64,000 nt of DNA from Sphingomonas yabuuchiae (GCF_014199595.1 NZ_JACHNX010000003.1:62001-126000), one strand, 5' to 3'. Counted from the first letter of the stretch, positions 8,093 through 17,386 are shown. The notes: a model not told the origin generated them from the letters alone. Numbers and translations: made by a program.

Positions 8093-9355
8093 TCATAGGA
8101 GCCGATCCAGCAGATGCAGGATCAGGCCGACACTGCCGCCCACCAATGTCCCGTTGATGCGGATATATTGCAGGTCGCGGCCCACCGCATTTTCCAGCCG
8201 CGAGGTGACGGTGTCGGCATCCCAGCCGCGCACCGTCTCCGACACCAGCCGGACGATGCCGTCGCCATAATCGGCCGCGATACCCGCCGTCGCACGGCGC
8301 ACGAAGCGGTTGATCGTCGCCGCCAGCCGGGGATTGTCCTGCAACGTCTGGCCCAGCTGGCGCATCGCATCGCCCAGTCGCCCTGCGGTTACCGCCTGCG
8401 GATCGCGCGCCATGCGCAGCAGGGCCTCGCGTGCCTGCTCCCACAATCCGTCCAGCCAGCGCTGCATCGCCGGATTGGCGATCAGCTCGGCCTTCATCGC
8501 CTCCACCTTAGCGCGCATGTCGGGATCATATTGCAGGTCCCAGGCAAGGCGATCGAGCCCTTCCTCGATCTTCTGGCGCAGCGGATGGTCGCGGTCCTCG
8601 GCGACGTCGTGGAGCAGCTTGTGCAGCCCGTCGATCAGCTTGTCGGCCAGCGTCTCGTCCAACCCCGTCCAGCGCAGGATGGCGCCCGCCCGTTCATGCA
8701 CCATCGCCCGGACGATCGCCTCATTGGCGTCCAGCGCGGAGGCGGCCCAGCGCAGCACGGAGTCCAGCAGGGGCAGATGCCGCCCTTCGGCGATGCTGGC
8801 CTTCAGCAACTGGCCCAGGATCGGCGCGACCTCGGTCGCGCGAAGCCGCGACCCGATCCCCGCCTTGACCATGCCGCCCAATCGCTGCGGGTCGAAGGCG
8901 GTCAGCATTTCGGCGAACAGGCGCGACGCCCCGCGCCGGATACGCCCGCCCTCTTGCGGCGGTTGCGCCAGCCAGCGCCCCGCCGCGCCTGCGACGTCGA
9001 GCCGCACCATGCGCCGCGCGACGACGCGCGGGACCAGGAAATTGGTGCGCAGGAAATTGGCGAGCGTGTCGCCGATCCGATCCTTGTTGCGCGGCACGAT
9101 CGCGGTGTGCGGGATGGGCAGGCCCAGCGGATGGCGGAACAGCGCGGTCACGGCGAACCAGTCCGCCAGCCCGCCGACCATCGCCGCTTCGGCAAAGGCG
9201 CGGACATAGCCCCAGGCGGGATGCACCGGCTGCAGTCCCCGCGACACCAGGTACAACGCCGCCATGCCGACCAGCAGTCCGGTGGCCAAGACCCGCATCT
9301 TCCGCAGGGCGGCTGGAACGGTCTGGCTACCCCCCGATCGCATTGCGAGTTCCAT
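8093..9355 (-). CDS. DUF445 domain-containing membrane protein
   Basis: Predicted inner-membrane protein of about 420 residues, monocistronic. An N-terminal membrane segment (VLATGLLVGMAALYLVSRGL) is followed by the DUF445 signature around GGLADWFAVTALFRHPLG and IPRNKDRIGDTLANFLRTNFL. A long amphipathic helical region and a C-terminal hydrophobic tail (VGGSVGLILHLLDRLL) complete it. The molecular function of the family is unknown. No strong ribosome site is visible; the ATG used here sits just after a TTG, and a third start lies 12 bases downstream. The 97-base gap after mlaE holds nothing recognisable. Confidence 0.88.
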   Translation of the reverse strand: MELAMRSGGSQTVPAALRKMRVLATGLLVGMAALYLVSRGLQPVHPAWGYVRAFAEAAMVGGLADWFAVTALFRHPLGLPIPHTAIVPRNKDRIGDTLANFLRTNFLVPRVVARRMVRLDVAGAAGRWLAQPPQEGGRIRRGASRLFAEMLTAFDPQRLGGMVKAGIGSRLRATEVAPILGQLLKASIAEGRHLPLLDSVLRWAASALDANEAIVRAMVHERAGAILRWTGLDETLADKLIDGLHKLLHDVAEDRDHPLRQKIEEGLDRLAWDLQYDPDMRAKVEAMKAELIANPAMQRWLDGLWEQAREALLRMARDPQAVTAGRLGDAMRQLGQTLQDNPRLAATINRFVRRATAGIAADYGDGIVRLVSETVRGWDADTVTSRLENAVGRDLQYIRINGTLVGGSVGLILHLLDRLL

Positions 9356-9433
9356 CAATCAGGACAATTCGCGAAGAGCGGCTTTGTTCAAGAGGAATCT
9401 TTCCCGAGCGTAACGAAAGCGGGGCGACCTTCT

Positions 9434-9553
9434 ATTCCTCCCCTGCAAGGGGAGGTGGCGCGCGAAGCGCGTCGGAGGGGTGTAACCCTATCGAGAGCGC
9501 GACACCCCTCCGTCAGGCCTTCGGCCTGCCACCTCCCCTTACAGGGGAGGAAT
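9434..9553. repeat. Intergenic GC-rich inverted-repeat element (copy 2)
   Basis: About 120 bases with near-perfect mirror symmetry: ATTCCTCCCCTGCAAGGGGAGG at the left and CCTCCCCTTACAGGGGAGGAAT at the right, with GTCGGAGGGGTGT and ACACCCCTCCGTCAGGCC inside. It shares both arms and the internal GACGGAGG core with copies 1 and 3. It separates two genes on the same strand and carries no reading frame. Confidence 0.85.
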
Positions 9554-9562
9554 ATTTGCCCC

Positions 9563-12500
9563 TCACTCCGCCGGATCGTAACCGAGCTTGCCCGTCGCGG
9601 GCGGCAGCGCGGGTCCGCCCGCAGGCCCTTCGATCACCGGCCCGCCGCCCAGTTCGTCGCCGGGCTTGTAGGTCAGCAGGCGTCGGCCCAGGCGCGGCCC
9701 AATCCAGCGTTCGACACCGACCGATAGGCTGAAGGCGGCGGGGACGATCAGCAGGGTCAGGATCGTCGACAGCGCAAGCCCGCCGATCACCGTCACGCCC
9801 ATCGGACTGCGCCACGATCCGTCACCGCCCAGCGACAGCGCGGTCGGGACCATGCCCGCGACCATCGCGACCGTGGTCATCACGATCGGCTGGGCGCGCT
9901 TGTGCCCGGCATCGACCACCGCCTCATAGATGGGAACGCCCTTGGCGATCTCCTCCAGCGCGAAATCGATCAGCAGGATCGAGTTCTTCGCGACGATGCC
10001 CAGCAGCATCAGCAGGCCGATATAGACCGGCAGCGACAGCGGATTGCCGCTGAAATACAGCGCCAGCAAGCCGCCTAGCGGGGCGAGCAGCAGCGATGCC
10101 ATGTTGACGAAGGGCGGCAGGAAACGGCGATAGAGCAGCACCAGCACCGCGAAGACCAGGAACACCGCCGAAATGATGGCGGTGAAGAAGTTGGCCATCA
10201 TCTCCGCCTGCATCTTGGCCTGGCCCAGCACCATCTCGCCGACCCCCATGGGCATGTTCTTCATGATGGGCAGGTCATGGACCTTCTTCATCGCGTCGCC
10301 GCTGATCAGGCCCTTGGCGAGATCGGCGCCGACCGTCACCTGACGCCGCTGGTTCACGCGGTCGATCTGGGTCGGCCCTGCGCCCAGACCGATATCGGCG
10401 ACGACGCTCAAGGGCACCGAGCCACCGGTCTGGGTCTGCACCGGCAGGTTCTGGATGGTCGACAGGCGGGCACGCGCATTCTGGTCCAGCGCGACGCGGA
10501 TCGGCACCTGGCGATCGGACAGCGAGAAGCGGGCCGAATTCTGGTCGATATCGCCCAGGGTCGCGATACGGATCGCGCTCGACAGCGCCTGCGTCGTCAC
10601 GCCCAGATTGGCCGCGAGGTCGAGGCGCGGGCGGATGACGATTTCCGGCCGGTCGACATTGCCGACGATACGCGGCGCGACGAGGCCCGGAATGGTGCCC
10701 ATCTGCTCGACGATCTTGTTCGCCGTATCGCGCAGCACGGCGGGGTCGTCGCCGCCCAGCGTGATGGTCAGGTCACGCCCGCTCGAACCCCAGCCGAACT
10801 GGGACTGGAACGACACGCGCGCATCGGGGATCGCGGCCAGTTCGGGGGCCAGCGAGCGTTCGAAGTCGGTGCTCTTCATCGAGCGATCCTCCTTCAACGT
10901 CGCGACCACGCGGCCATTGCCGACATTGGTGCGGGCATAGACCGACTCCACGTCGGGCTGCTTGCTCAGGAAGTTCGCGACCCGCTTCACCACCGCATCG
11001 GTCTGGGCCAGCGTCGTGCCGGGCACCATCTCGATCTTGGCGACCGCCCGGTCATTGTCCTGCGGCGGCTGGAAGGTCTTGGGGATGATGGCGAACATCG
11101 CGATGGTCAGCGCAAAGGCGCCGAAGCCGATGCCGATCACCCACAGGCGATGGTCGCGGAACCGCCCCAGCAGGCGACGCAGACGCCCGCGCTTCACGCC
11201 ATCGGTCGGCCGGTCATAACGAAGCGACCAGCGCAGCGTCGCCATATAGGCGTCCATCAGCCTGCCCTCGCCATGGCTGGCATGGCCGGCGGACTTCAGG
11301 AAATAGGCCGCGATCATCGGCGTGATCAGGCGCGCGACCGCGAGGCTCATCAGCACCGAGACGACGACGGTCAGGCCGAAATTCTTGAAATACTGGCCCG
11401 GAACGCCGGGCATCAGCGCGACCGGCAGGAACACCGCGACGATCGCCATGGTGGTCGCCAGCACGGCGAGGCCGATCTCGTCCGCCGCGTCGATCGACGC
11501 CTGATAGGCGGATTTGCCCATGCGCATGTGGCGGACGATATTCTCGATCTCCACGATGGCGTCGTCGACCAGCACGCCCGCCACCAGGCTGAGCGCCAGC
11601 AGCGTCATCTGGTTCAGCGTGAAGCCCAGCAGGTCCATGAACCAGAAGGCGGGGATCGCCGACAGCGGAATGGCCAGCGCCGAGATCACCGTCGCGCGCC
11701 AGTCGCGCAGGAAGATGAAGACGACGATGACGGCCAGCACCGCGCCCTCGATCATCGCATGGATGGCGCTTTCATATTGCGCCTCGGTGTATTTCACGCT
11801 GTTCGAGCGGAGGACGAACTTCACCTCCGGGTTGCGCTTTTCAAGGTCCTTCAGCTTCTGGACGGCGCCGTTGAAGACGCTGACGTCGGAGGCGCCCTTG
11901 GCCCGCTGGAAGTCGAAGCTGATGACCTGCCGCCCATCGACCGCCGCCTGCGAACGCTGTTCGGCGTAAAGGTCGCGCACGGTGGCGATGTCGGCGAGGC
12001 GCACAGTGCGACCGCCACGCACATTGATCTGGGTCTGGCCCAGGTCATAGGCGTTGCGCGCATTGCCCAGCACGCGGACGGCCTGTTCGGTCCCGGCAAT
12101 CTCGGCGCGGCCACCGGCGGCGTTCAGGTTGGTCATGCGCAGCTGCGCGTTGACCTCGCTGGCGGTCAGGCCCTGCGCCTGCAACTTCAATGGATCGAGG
12201 ATGACGCGAATCTCGCGCGTCACGCCGCCGTTGCGGATGACCTTGGAGAGGCCCGGAACCGACAACAGCTCCTTGGTGACATTGTTGTCGATATACCAGC
12301 TGAGCTGCTCGGGCGTCATGTTGGACGCCACCGCCGAATAGCTGGCAAGGTCGTTATCGGTCGAATCGACGCGGATCACCTGCGGCTCGAGAATGCCGTC
12401 GGGCAGCATCGAGCGGATCTGGGTGATCGCATCGCGCGCATCGCTGACCGCGCGGTCGATCGGCGTGCCGATGTCGAGCTGGACCAAAGTCTGCGACGTG

Positions 12501-12769
12501 CCCTCGGTCACGGTCGAGGTGATCTGGTCGACGCCTTGCAGGTTCCGCAACGCCGCCTCGACCCGCTGGGTGACCTGCGTCTCCAGTTCGGTCGGTGCCG
12601 CACCCGGCTGGTTCACGACGACCACGACGATCGGGAAATCGATATCGGGGTCGTTGTTCACGTCCATCCGCATGAAGCTGACGATCCCCGCCAGCGTCAG
12701 CGCGACGAACAGGACGATCGGCGGAACGGGGTTCCGGATCGCCCAGGCCGAGATGTTGCGGAAACTCAT
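9563..12769 (-). CDS. RND-family multidrug efflux permease (HAE1-like)
   Basis: Proton-driven inner-membrane pump of about 1068 residues, full family length. TM1 lies near residues 13-33, followed by two large periplasmic loops. TM4 carries the proton-relay pair Asp402-Asp403 (GVLVDDAIVEIENIV), and the second half has the matching ILLIDFALEE segment. The MSFRNIS start was chosen because the upstream in-frame ATG lies inside the adaptor gene. Only one base separates it from the upstream HlyD stop, so the two are co-transcribed. No outer-membrane factor gene is adjacent; the NodT-like protein at 2662-4137 could serve. Substrate is unknown. Confidence 0.94.
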   Translation of the reverse strand: MSFRNISAWAIRNPVPPIVLFVALTLAGIVSFMRMDVNNDPDIDFPIVVVVVNQPGAAPTELETQVTQRVEAALRNLQGVDQITSTVTEGTSQTLVQLDIGTPIDRAVSDARDAITQIRSMLPDGILEPQVIRVDSTDNDLASYSAVASNMTPEQLSWYIDNNVTKELLSVPGLSKVIRNGGVTREIRVILDPLKLQAQGLTASEVNAQLRMTNLNAAGGRAEIAGTEQAVRVLGNARNAYDLGQTQINVRGGRTVRLADIATVRDLYAEQRSQAAVDGRQVISFDFQRAKGASDVSVFNGAVQKLKDLEKRNPEVKFVLRSNSVKYTEAQYESAIHAMIEGAVLAVIVVFIFLRDWRATVISALAIPLSAIPAFWFMDLLGFTLNQMTLLALSLVAGVLVDDAIVEIENIVRHMRMGKSAYQASIDAADEIGLAVLATTMAIVAVFLPVALMPGVPGQYFKNFGLTVVVSVLMSLAVARLITPMIAAYFLKSAGHASHGEGRLMDAYMATLRWSLRYDRPTDGVKRGRLRRLLGRFRDHRLWVIGIGFGAFALTIAMFAIIPKTFQPPQDNDRAVAKIEMVPGTTLAQTDAVVKRVANFLSKQPDVESVYARTNVGNGRVVATLKEDRSMKSTDFERSLAPELAAIPDARVSFQSQFGWGSSGRDLTITLGGDDPAVLRDTANKIVEQMGTIPGLVAPRIVGNVDRPEIVIRPRLDLAANLGVTTQALSSAIRIATLGDIDQNSARFSLSDRQVPIRVALDQNARARLSTIQNLPVQTQTGGSVPLSVVADIGLGAGPTQIDRVNQRRQVTVGADLAKGLISGDAMKKVHDLPIMKNMPMGVGEMVLGQAKMQAEMMANFFTAIISAVFLVFAVLVLLYRRFLPPFVNMASLLLAPLGGLLALYFSGNPLSLPVYIGLLMLLGIVAKNSILLIDFALEEIAKGVPIYEAVVDAGHKRAQPIVMTTVAMVAGMVPTALSLGGDGSWRSPMGVTVIGGLALSTILTLLIVPAAFSLSVGVERWIGPRLGRRLLTYKPGDELGGGPVIEGPAGGPALPPATGKLGYDPAE

Positions 12770-12770
12770 C

Positions 12771-13958
12771 TTACTTGGCCTCCTGGCCTGCAAGGATCGG
12801 GCGGACCAGCTGCCCGGCCGCCAGGAAGCCACCCGCCGAACGCACCACCCGCTCAGTCCCGTTCAGACCCGAGGCGATGGTCACGCCATCGTCCGACACC
12901 TGACCGATCTTGACGTCACGGCGCGCGACCTTGTTATCGGCTCCGACGATATACACGAAACTGCCCTTGTCGTCGCTCTGGATCGCCGAATCCGGCAGGA
13001 CCGGGGCATGGCCCGCACCGCCGCGGATCGTCGCCGCGGCGAAACCGCCGGGCCGCAGCGCGGGGTCATAGGACAAAGCGACGCGCGCGACACCCTGACG
13101 CGTCTGCGGGTCGATGACGGGCGACACCTGCCACACTTCGCCCTTGAAGCTCTTGTCGCCGCCGACCGGGGTCACGGTGGCGGGCGCGCCGACCGACAGG
13201 CCGACCAGGTCCGCCTCGGCCAGCTGTGCGCGCAACTCCATCTGCCCGCCCATCGCCATGCGGAACAGCACGCCCGAGCCCGAGCTGACGATCTGGCCCG
13301 GCTCGGCGGCGCGGGTCAGGATCAGGCCCTCGGCGGGCGCGCGGATGTCGAGGCGGCCGTTGCGCGCCTGCGCCTCGCGGAAGGTCGCCTGCGCCGCGCG
13401 GACGCGGGCGGCGGCGGCATCGCGGGTCGCGGTGCGGCGCTGGAGATCGGCCTTGGAGATGAAGCCGCGATCGACCAGCTGCTGGGCACGGTCGAGTTCG
13501 GCCTGCGCGATCTGCTGGTCCGACTGCGCGACCGAGACTTGCGCGTTCAGCGCCGAGGCGGTCTGGGTCTGGACCGAGCGGTCGACGGTGGCCAGCACCT
13601 GCCCCGCACGGACCCACTGGCCCGGCTCGACCAGGACACGGGTGATCATGCCGCCCTCGCCCGCGACGCCGACCGGCATTTCGCGGCGCGCAGCCAGCGT
13701 GCCGGTGGCCGAGATCACGCGGCTGACCGCCTGCTGACCGGGAACGACGACGGTGATGTTGGGCACCTGCGTCCCCGCCCCGGCACCCTGGTCCGCCTCA
13801 TGCTTCTTGGGCGCGAACAGCAACCAGCCCGCCAGCGCCAGCACGATGACCGCCACGACGATCCAGATCCAACGCCTGCGCGGCGTGGATACCGGCCCCT
13901 CCAGCTCCAGATGCCGGCCGCCACCGATCGCCCCCGTCTCGTAATTCATGTTCGTCAT
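12771..13958 (-). CDS. RND periplasmic adaptor (HlyD/MexA family)
   Basis: Membrane-fusion partner of the downstream RND pump, about 395 residues. The N-terminal cytoplasmic stretch is followed by one anchor (WIWIVVAVIVLALAGWLLF, about residues 30-48). Then come a lipoyl half, a coiled-coil hairpin (VSVAQSDQQIAQAELDRAQQ), the returning lipoyl half (IRAPAEGLILTRAAEPGQIV) and beta-barrel domains. The start chosen has GGGGA a few bases upstream; an ATG 21 bases earlier and one 9 bases later are alternatives. A near-palindromic AT-rich site lies about 60 bases upstream and may be its operator. Confidence 0.92.
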   Translation of the reverse strand: MTNMNYETGAIGGGRHLELEGPVSTPRRRWIWIVVAVIVLALAGWLLFAPKKHEADQGAGAGTQVPNITVVVPGQQAVSRVISATGTLAARREMPVGVAGEGGMITRVLVEPGQWVRAGQVLATVDRSVQTQTASALNAQVSVAQSDQQIAQAELDRAQQLVDRGFISKADLQRRTATRDAAAARVRAAQATFREAQARNGRLDIRAPAEGLILTRAAEPGQIVSSGSGVLFRMAMGGQMELRAQLAEADLVGLSVGAPATVTPVGGDKSFKGEVWQVSPVIDPQTRQGVARVALSYDPALRPGGFAAATIRGGAGHAPVLPDSAIQSDDKGSFVYIVGADNKVARRDVKIGQVSDDGVTIASGLNGTERVVRSAGGFLAAGQLVRPILAGQEAK

Positions 13959-14017
13959 TGATCCCCGAACCGCATCCATCGTGCGCGCATTGCCGTGCAG
14001 GATGCGCTCATTCCCGC

Positions 14018-14039
14018 TGTGTTATAGAAATATAGCACA
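14018..14039. promoter_or_regulatory. Candidate TetR-type operator
   Basis: TGTGTTATA, four bases, then TATAGCACA: 8 of 9 positions are complementary. It is an AT-rich palindrome in a GC-rich context. It sits in the intergenic space between the divergent HlyD-RND operon and the SIMPL gene. A local repressor of the TetR type is the usual regulator of such pumps, but no regulator gene is in this neighbourhood. Confidence 0.45.
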
Positions 14040-14174
14040 CCACTCAAGTGTCTTTTGGTACGCCGGAATTGCGGCGGCTCCAAGGTGGACGCCATGCGTT
14101 CATCGCCTGTTTTGCCATGAGGCGCCAAAGCCTTGGCCCATAGTCGTGAGACGATCATCACAAGGGAGATGTCG

Positions 14175-14921
14175 ATGAGGAAATACCTGCTTCTGGCCGC
14201 GATGGCCCCCGCCGCGCTGGCGCCGCTGACCGCCGCTGCGCAGACCCAGTCCGCCCCTACCACGGTCGAACCGCTGGTGCCCGCCGCCGGGACGGTGCTG
14301 GACGTGTCGGCAGAGGGGCGCACGACGCGCGTGCCGGACCTGGCGACGATTCGGGCCGGGGTGGTCAGCCAGGGTGCGACCGCCGCCGCCGCCCTGTCCG
14401 ACAATGCGCAGCGCATGGCGCGGGTACTGGCCGCGGTGAAGCGCGCCGGGATCGCCGACCGCGATATCCAGACCGCGACCGTGCAGCTCCAGCCGCAATA
14501 TCGTTATGGCGACAATGTGCCGCCGGTCATCACCGGCTATCAGGCGACCAACACGCTGAGCGTCCGGTTCCGCGACGTCGCCAAGTCGGGCAGCGTGCTA
14601 GACGCGCTGGTGGCGCAAGGGGCGAACCAGATCGACGGCCCCAATCTGTCGATCGACAAGCCCGACGCCGCGCTGGACGAGGCGCGGGCCGACGCGATCC
14701 AGCGTGCCCGCGCCCGCGCCGAGCTTTACGCCAAGGCGGCGGGGCTGCGCGTCGCGCGGATCGTCTCGATCACCGAAAATGGCGCGGATGCGGGCAGCCC
14801 TCAGCCGCCGATGATGCTCCGCGCCTCGGCGATGCGTTCGGACGCGATGGAAAAGACCAGCATCGCGCCGGGTGAGCGCGACGTGACCGTCAATGTCTCG
14901 GTCCGTTTCCTGCTGAACTGA
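14175..14921 (+). CDS. SIMPL domain-containing periplasmic protein
   Basis: Secreted protein of about 248 residues. A signal peptide (MRKYLLLAAMAPAALAPLTAAAQ, cleavage after AAA) is followed by the SIMPL/DUF541 domain: VLDVSAEGRTTRVPDLATI near the start and ARARAELYAKAAGLRVARIVSITE toward the end. These proteins form oligomeric periplasmic or outer-membrane structures of unclear role. The start is the ATG six bases after GGGAG; two upstream in-frame ATGs lack a correctly spaced site. It is divergent from the RND operon and apparently monocistronic. Confidence 0.88.
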   Translation: MRKYLLLAAMAPAALAPLTAAAQTQSAPTTVEPLVPAAGTVLDVSAEGRTTRVPDLATIRAGVVSQGATAAAALSDNAQRMARVLAAVKRAGIADRDIQTATVQLQPQYRYGDNVPPVITGYQATNTLSVRFRDVAKSGSVLDALVAQGANQIDGPNLSIDKPDAALDEARADAIQRARARAELYAKAAGLRVARIVSITENGADAGSPQPPMMLRASAMRSDAMEKTSIAPGERDVTVNVSVRFLLN

Positions 14922-15004
14922 CCGATCACGCCCCCATCGCCTTCATGGCATGGGGGCGAACTTTCCGGCGGGCACATAGCGGCCAGCGCCATACCCGACA
15001 CACG

Positions 15005-15034
15005 AAAAGAGCCGCCCGGTTTCCCGGACGGCCC
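15005..15034 (-). terminator. Rho-independent terminator of the GlsB-like gene
   Basis: On the minus strand GCCGTCCGG, GAAA loop, CCGGGCGGC (one G-U pair), then TCTTTTC. It lies about 30 bases after the stop of the small membrane-protein gene. Confidence 0.65.
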
Positions 15035-15062
15035 TTTCTGGCTCAACGAGCGAGTGCGTGGT

Positions 15063-15320
15063 TTAACGCACACGACCGCGACGAACCAGGTTCACGATCG
15101 CCAGCAGGACGACGGCGCCCAGCAGCGAAACGAGGAACGAGGTCAGCGTCAGACCGGCATTGTTGATCGAACCGCCTGCGAAGATCAGGCCGCCGATGAA
15201 CGCGCCGACGACACCGACGACGATATTCAGGAAGATGCCCTGCTGAGCATCGGTACGCATAATGATGCTGGCCAGCCAGCCAATGACACCACCGACGATA
15301 AGCCACAGGATAATACCCAT
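15063..15320 (-). CDS. GlsB/YeaQ/YmgE-type stress membrane protein
   Basis: Small inner-membrane protein of 85 residues. Three hydrophobic segments with glycine zippers (MGIILWLIVGGVIGWLASII, FLNIVVGVVGAFIGGLIF and FLVSLLGAVVLLAIVNLV) match the transglycosylase-associated/YmgE family, typically induced by general stress. The frame is open further upstream but the added residues do not resemble the family. GGAGG lies about nine bases before the ATG. A possible EcfG-type promoter lies 44-68 bases upstream and a terminator follows. Confidence 0.9.
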   Translation of the reverse strand: MGIILWLIVGGVIGWLASIIMRTDAQQGIFLNIVVGVVGAFIGGLIFAGGSINNAGLTLTSFLVSLLGAVVLLAIVNLVRRGRVR

Positions 15321-15363
15321 TGTCTTTCCCTCCGTTGGGCCCGCGAGCGGGACACGGGGAAAA

Positions 15364-15388
15364 GACGTGCGAATGTGGCTATTGTTCC
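15364..15388 (-). promoter_or_regulatory. Candidate general-stress (EcfG-type) promoter of the GlsB-like gene
   Basis: On the minus strand GGAAC (15388-15384), 16 bases, then CGTC (15367-15364). The alphaproteobacterial EcfG consensus is GGAAC, 16-17 bases, CGTT. The -35 box matches perfectly and the -10 box has one mismatch. It sits 44 bases before the start of a gene of a stress family. Confidence 0.45.
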
Positions 15389-15470
15389 GTGGCCGTACCG
15401 GCAATTCGACGAAGCGTTTTTGAAAAAGTCAACGATGCGATCGTTTTTATTCCGCCCTGGGTGTCGGGGC

Positions 15471-15770
15471 TCAGTATTTCTGCTGGCGCTCGTAGAGCGA
15501 GCGATAATGCTGGATGCGCGTGACGCGCAGGCCTGGCATTCCCGAGCGATCGATGGCGCGCTGCCACCCGGCGAATTCCTCGACGGTCAGGCCATAACGG
15601 TCGCAGACCTCGTCCACCGAAAGCAGCCCGCCATTGACGGCCGCGACCACCTCCGCCTTGCGACGGACGACCCAGCGCGTGGTGCTGGGCGGCGGCAGGT
15701 TGTCGAGCGTCAGCGGTTCGCCGAGCGGCCCGATTACCTTGGCAGGGCGGATCTTCTGGTTCTCGATCAT
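15471..15770 (-). CDS. sciP: SciP-like CtrA inhibitor (DUF1153)
   Basis: Helix-turn-helix protein of about 99 residues. The core (residues about 28-90) has the highly conserved RWVVRRKAEVVAAV, YGLTVEEFAGWQRAID and GLRVTR blocks of the DUF1153 family. In Caulobacter, SciP binds the cell-cycle regulator CtrA and blocks activation of its target promoters, so a similar role in the division cycle is expected. A GAGG lies four bases before one ATG and seven before the next; I used the second, and a TTG also precedes them. The last residues extend slightly beyond the Caulobacter protein. Confidence 0.85.
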   Translation of the reverse strand: MIENQKIRPAKVIGPLGEPLTLDNLPPPSTTRWVVRRKAEVVAAVNGGLLSVDEVCDRYGLTVEEFAGWQRAIDRSGMPGLRVTRIQHYRSLYERQQKY

Positions 15771-15865
15771 CATCAAACCTCGTCGGGGCTCCCTACCCCA
15801 TGTCGTCTGCAGGGCCGCTCTACCATGTGCCCTTGAACATCGCCTAAAATCGAAAGGTTAACGGA

Positions 15866-16096
15866 TCATTCATTCCTGTTCCATCCGACGATGGCCCGCG
15901 CCATCGGCCCGTTGAACGCCCCGTCCAGCGGGGCGAACAGCATCGGATCGGGGGACACGCGGGCGAAACCGGCCTGCACCGCCGCGGTCGGGCTGGCCGC
16001 CTGCCGCGCCGTCGCACCGACCATCAGCACGGCCAGGTCCGGCGGCAGCACCGTCAGTTCGGTATCCCGATCGAAACGGTTGAAACTCAGGTCCAA
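15866..16096 (-). CDS. Small conserved-looking hypothetical protein, start uncertain
   Basis: No recognised family. The frame has strongly GC-biased third positions and balanced protein composition (TELTVLPPDLAVLMVGATA, PMLFAPLDGAFNGPMARAIV), so it looks coding. However, it has no ATG near a plausible N-terminus. The only usual start is TTG at 16096, without a clear ribosome site. The frame stays open to 16183 and reads sensibly (ITRPLTHRDWTALLDLSFNRF), which suggests the true start lies further up at a rare codon or was lost. It sits between sciP and the divergent mnmA. Confidence 0.45.
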   Translation of the reverse strand: MDLSFNRFDRDTELTVLPPDLAVLMVGATARQAASPTAAVQAGFARVSPDPMLFAPLDGAFNGPMARAIVGWNRNE

Positions 16097-16264
16097 AAGC
16101 GCGGTCCAATCCCGGTGGGTGAGTGGCCTTGTTATCGACGGGATATGAAAGCCGGGTAAAGGCCCAAAACTATTCTCCCTATTTTACGACGCTTGCCCCT
16201 TCTTCAATAGGGAGGACGCTCCACTTTTTTGCATGACGCGTGCGAAAGGCGTATGGGGGCGACC

Positions 16265-17371
16265 ATGGAGCAGATGGTGGACTTTCAGCTTGGGGCCGAT
16301 CCCCGGGCCAAGCGGATCGTGGTCGCGATGTCGGGTGGCGTCGACAGTTCGGTCGTGGCCGCGCTCGCCCATGCCACGGGGGCCGAGACGATCGGCGTCA
16401 CCCTGCAACTCTACGACCATGGCGAGGCGGTGGGCCGCGCGGGCGCCTGCTGTGCAGGCCGCGATATCCGCGACGCGCGCGCCGTGTGCGATCGCCTGGG
16501 CATCGCGCATTATGTCTTCGATCACGAAGATAGTTTCCGCACCCAGGTGGTCGATCGCTTCGCCGACGAATATCTGGCCGGGCGCACGCCCATCCCCTGC
16601 GTCCAGTGCAATATGGGGCCGAAATTCACCGACCTGCTGAAGCTGGCGCGCGATCTGGGCGCGGACTGTCTGGCGACCGGTCATTATGTCCGTCGGGTCG
16701 AGGGGGTGAACGGTGCGGAGCTGCTTCGCGGCGCCGATCCCGCCCGCGATCAAAGCTATTTCCTGTTCGCCACGACGCAAGATCAGCTGAACTTCCTGCG
16801 CTTCCCGCTGGGCGCGCTGCCGAAGTCGCGGGTGCGCGAGATTGCCACCGAACTGGGGCTGGGTGTCGCGGCCAAGCCGGACAGCCAGGACATCTGCTTC
16901 GTGCCCGATGGCGACTATGCCGGGCTGGTGAAGAAATTGCGTCCGGAAGCGGATACGCGCGGCGATATCGTCGATCTGTCGGGCGCCAAGCTTGGCGAGC
17001 ATCGCGGCCTCATCCACTATACGGTCGGCCAGCGGCGCGGGCTGGAGATCGGCGGCAGCCCCGAGCCGCTCTATGTCGTCCGGCTGGAGCCCGACACCAA
17101 GCGCGTCGTCGTCGGCCCGCGCGTCGCGCTGGCGGTGGAGGCGGCGCGGCTCACGGCCATGAACGTGCTGGGACCGCTCGACGGCCCGCTATTCGCCAAG
17201 GTCCGCTCCATGGCCAAGCCGGTGCCCGCCCGCATGGTCGATGACCGGCTGGTGTTCGATGCGCCCGAATATGGCGTGTCGCCGGGCCAGGCGGCGGTGC
17301 TCTATGACGGCGACCGCGTGCTGGGCGGCGGCTGGATCGCCGAGACCGAGGCGGCACGCATCGCCGCCTGA
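16265..17371 (+). CDS. mnmA: tRNA-specific 2-thiouridylase MnmA
   Basis: Cytoplasmic ATP-dependent enzyme that places sulfur on U34 of Lys, Glu and Gln tRNAs. The P-loop AMSGGVDSS is near the N-terminus. The first catalytic Cys lies in [10 protein letters not shown] and the second in [25 protein letters not shown] and TGHYVRR are also family signatures. Length about 368, as usual. Three in-frame ATGs (16253, 16265, 16274) are possible. I chose the one five bases after a GGGGG run; the N-terminal ten residues are not conserved in the family. It probably forms a unit with the small UVR-motif gene 15 bases downstream. Confidence 0.94.
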   Translation: MEQMVDFQLGADPRAKRIVVAMSGGVDSSVVAALAHATGAETIGVTLQLYDHGEAVGRAGACCAGRDIRDARAVCDRLGIAHYVFDHEDSFRTQVVDRFADEYLAGRTPIPCVQCNMGPKFTDLLKLARDLGADCLATGHYVRRVEGVNGAELLRGADPARDQSYFLFATTQDQLNFLRFPLGALPKSRVREIATELGLGVAAKPDSQDICFVPDGDYAGLVKKLRPEADTRGDIVDLSGAKLGEHRGLIHYTVGQRRGLEIGGSPEPLYVVRLEPDTKRVVVGPRVALAVEAARLTAMNVLGPLDGPLFAKVRSMAKPVPARMVDDRLVFDAPEYGVSPGQAAVLYDGDRVLGGGWIAETEAARIAA

Positions 17372-17386
17372 GGCGTTGGTCCGGGC

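Noticed and set aside
10277..12913. 878-residue plus-strand frame opposite the RND pump
   Set aside because: No motifs, His/Arg/Asp-rich low-complexity composition; it mirrors the codon structure of the real pump gene.
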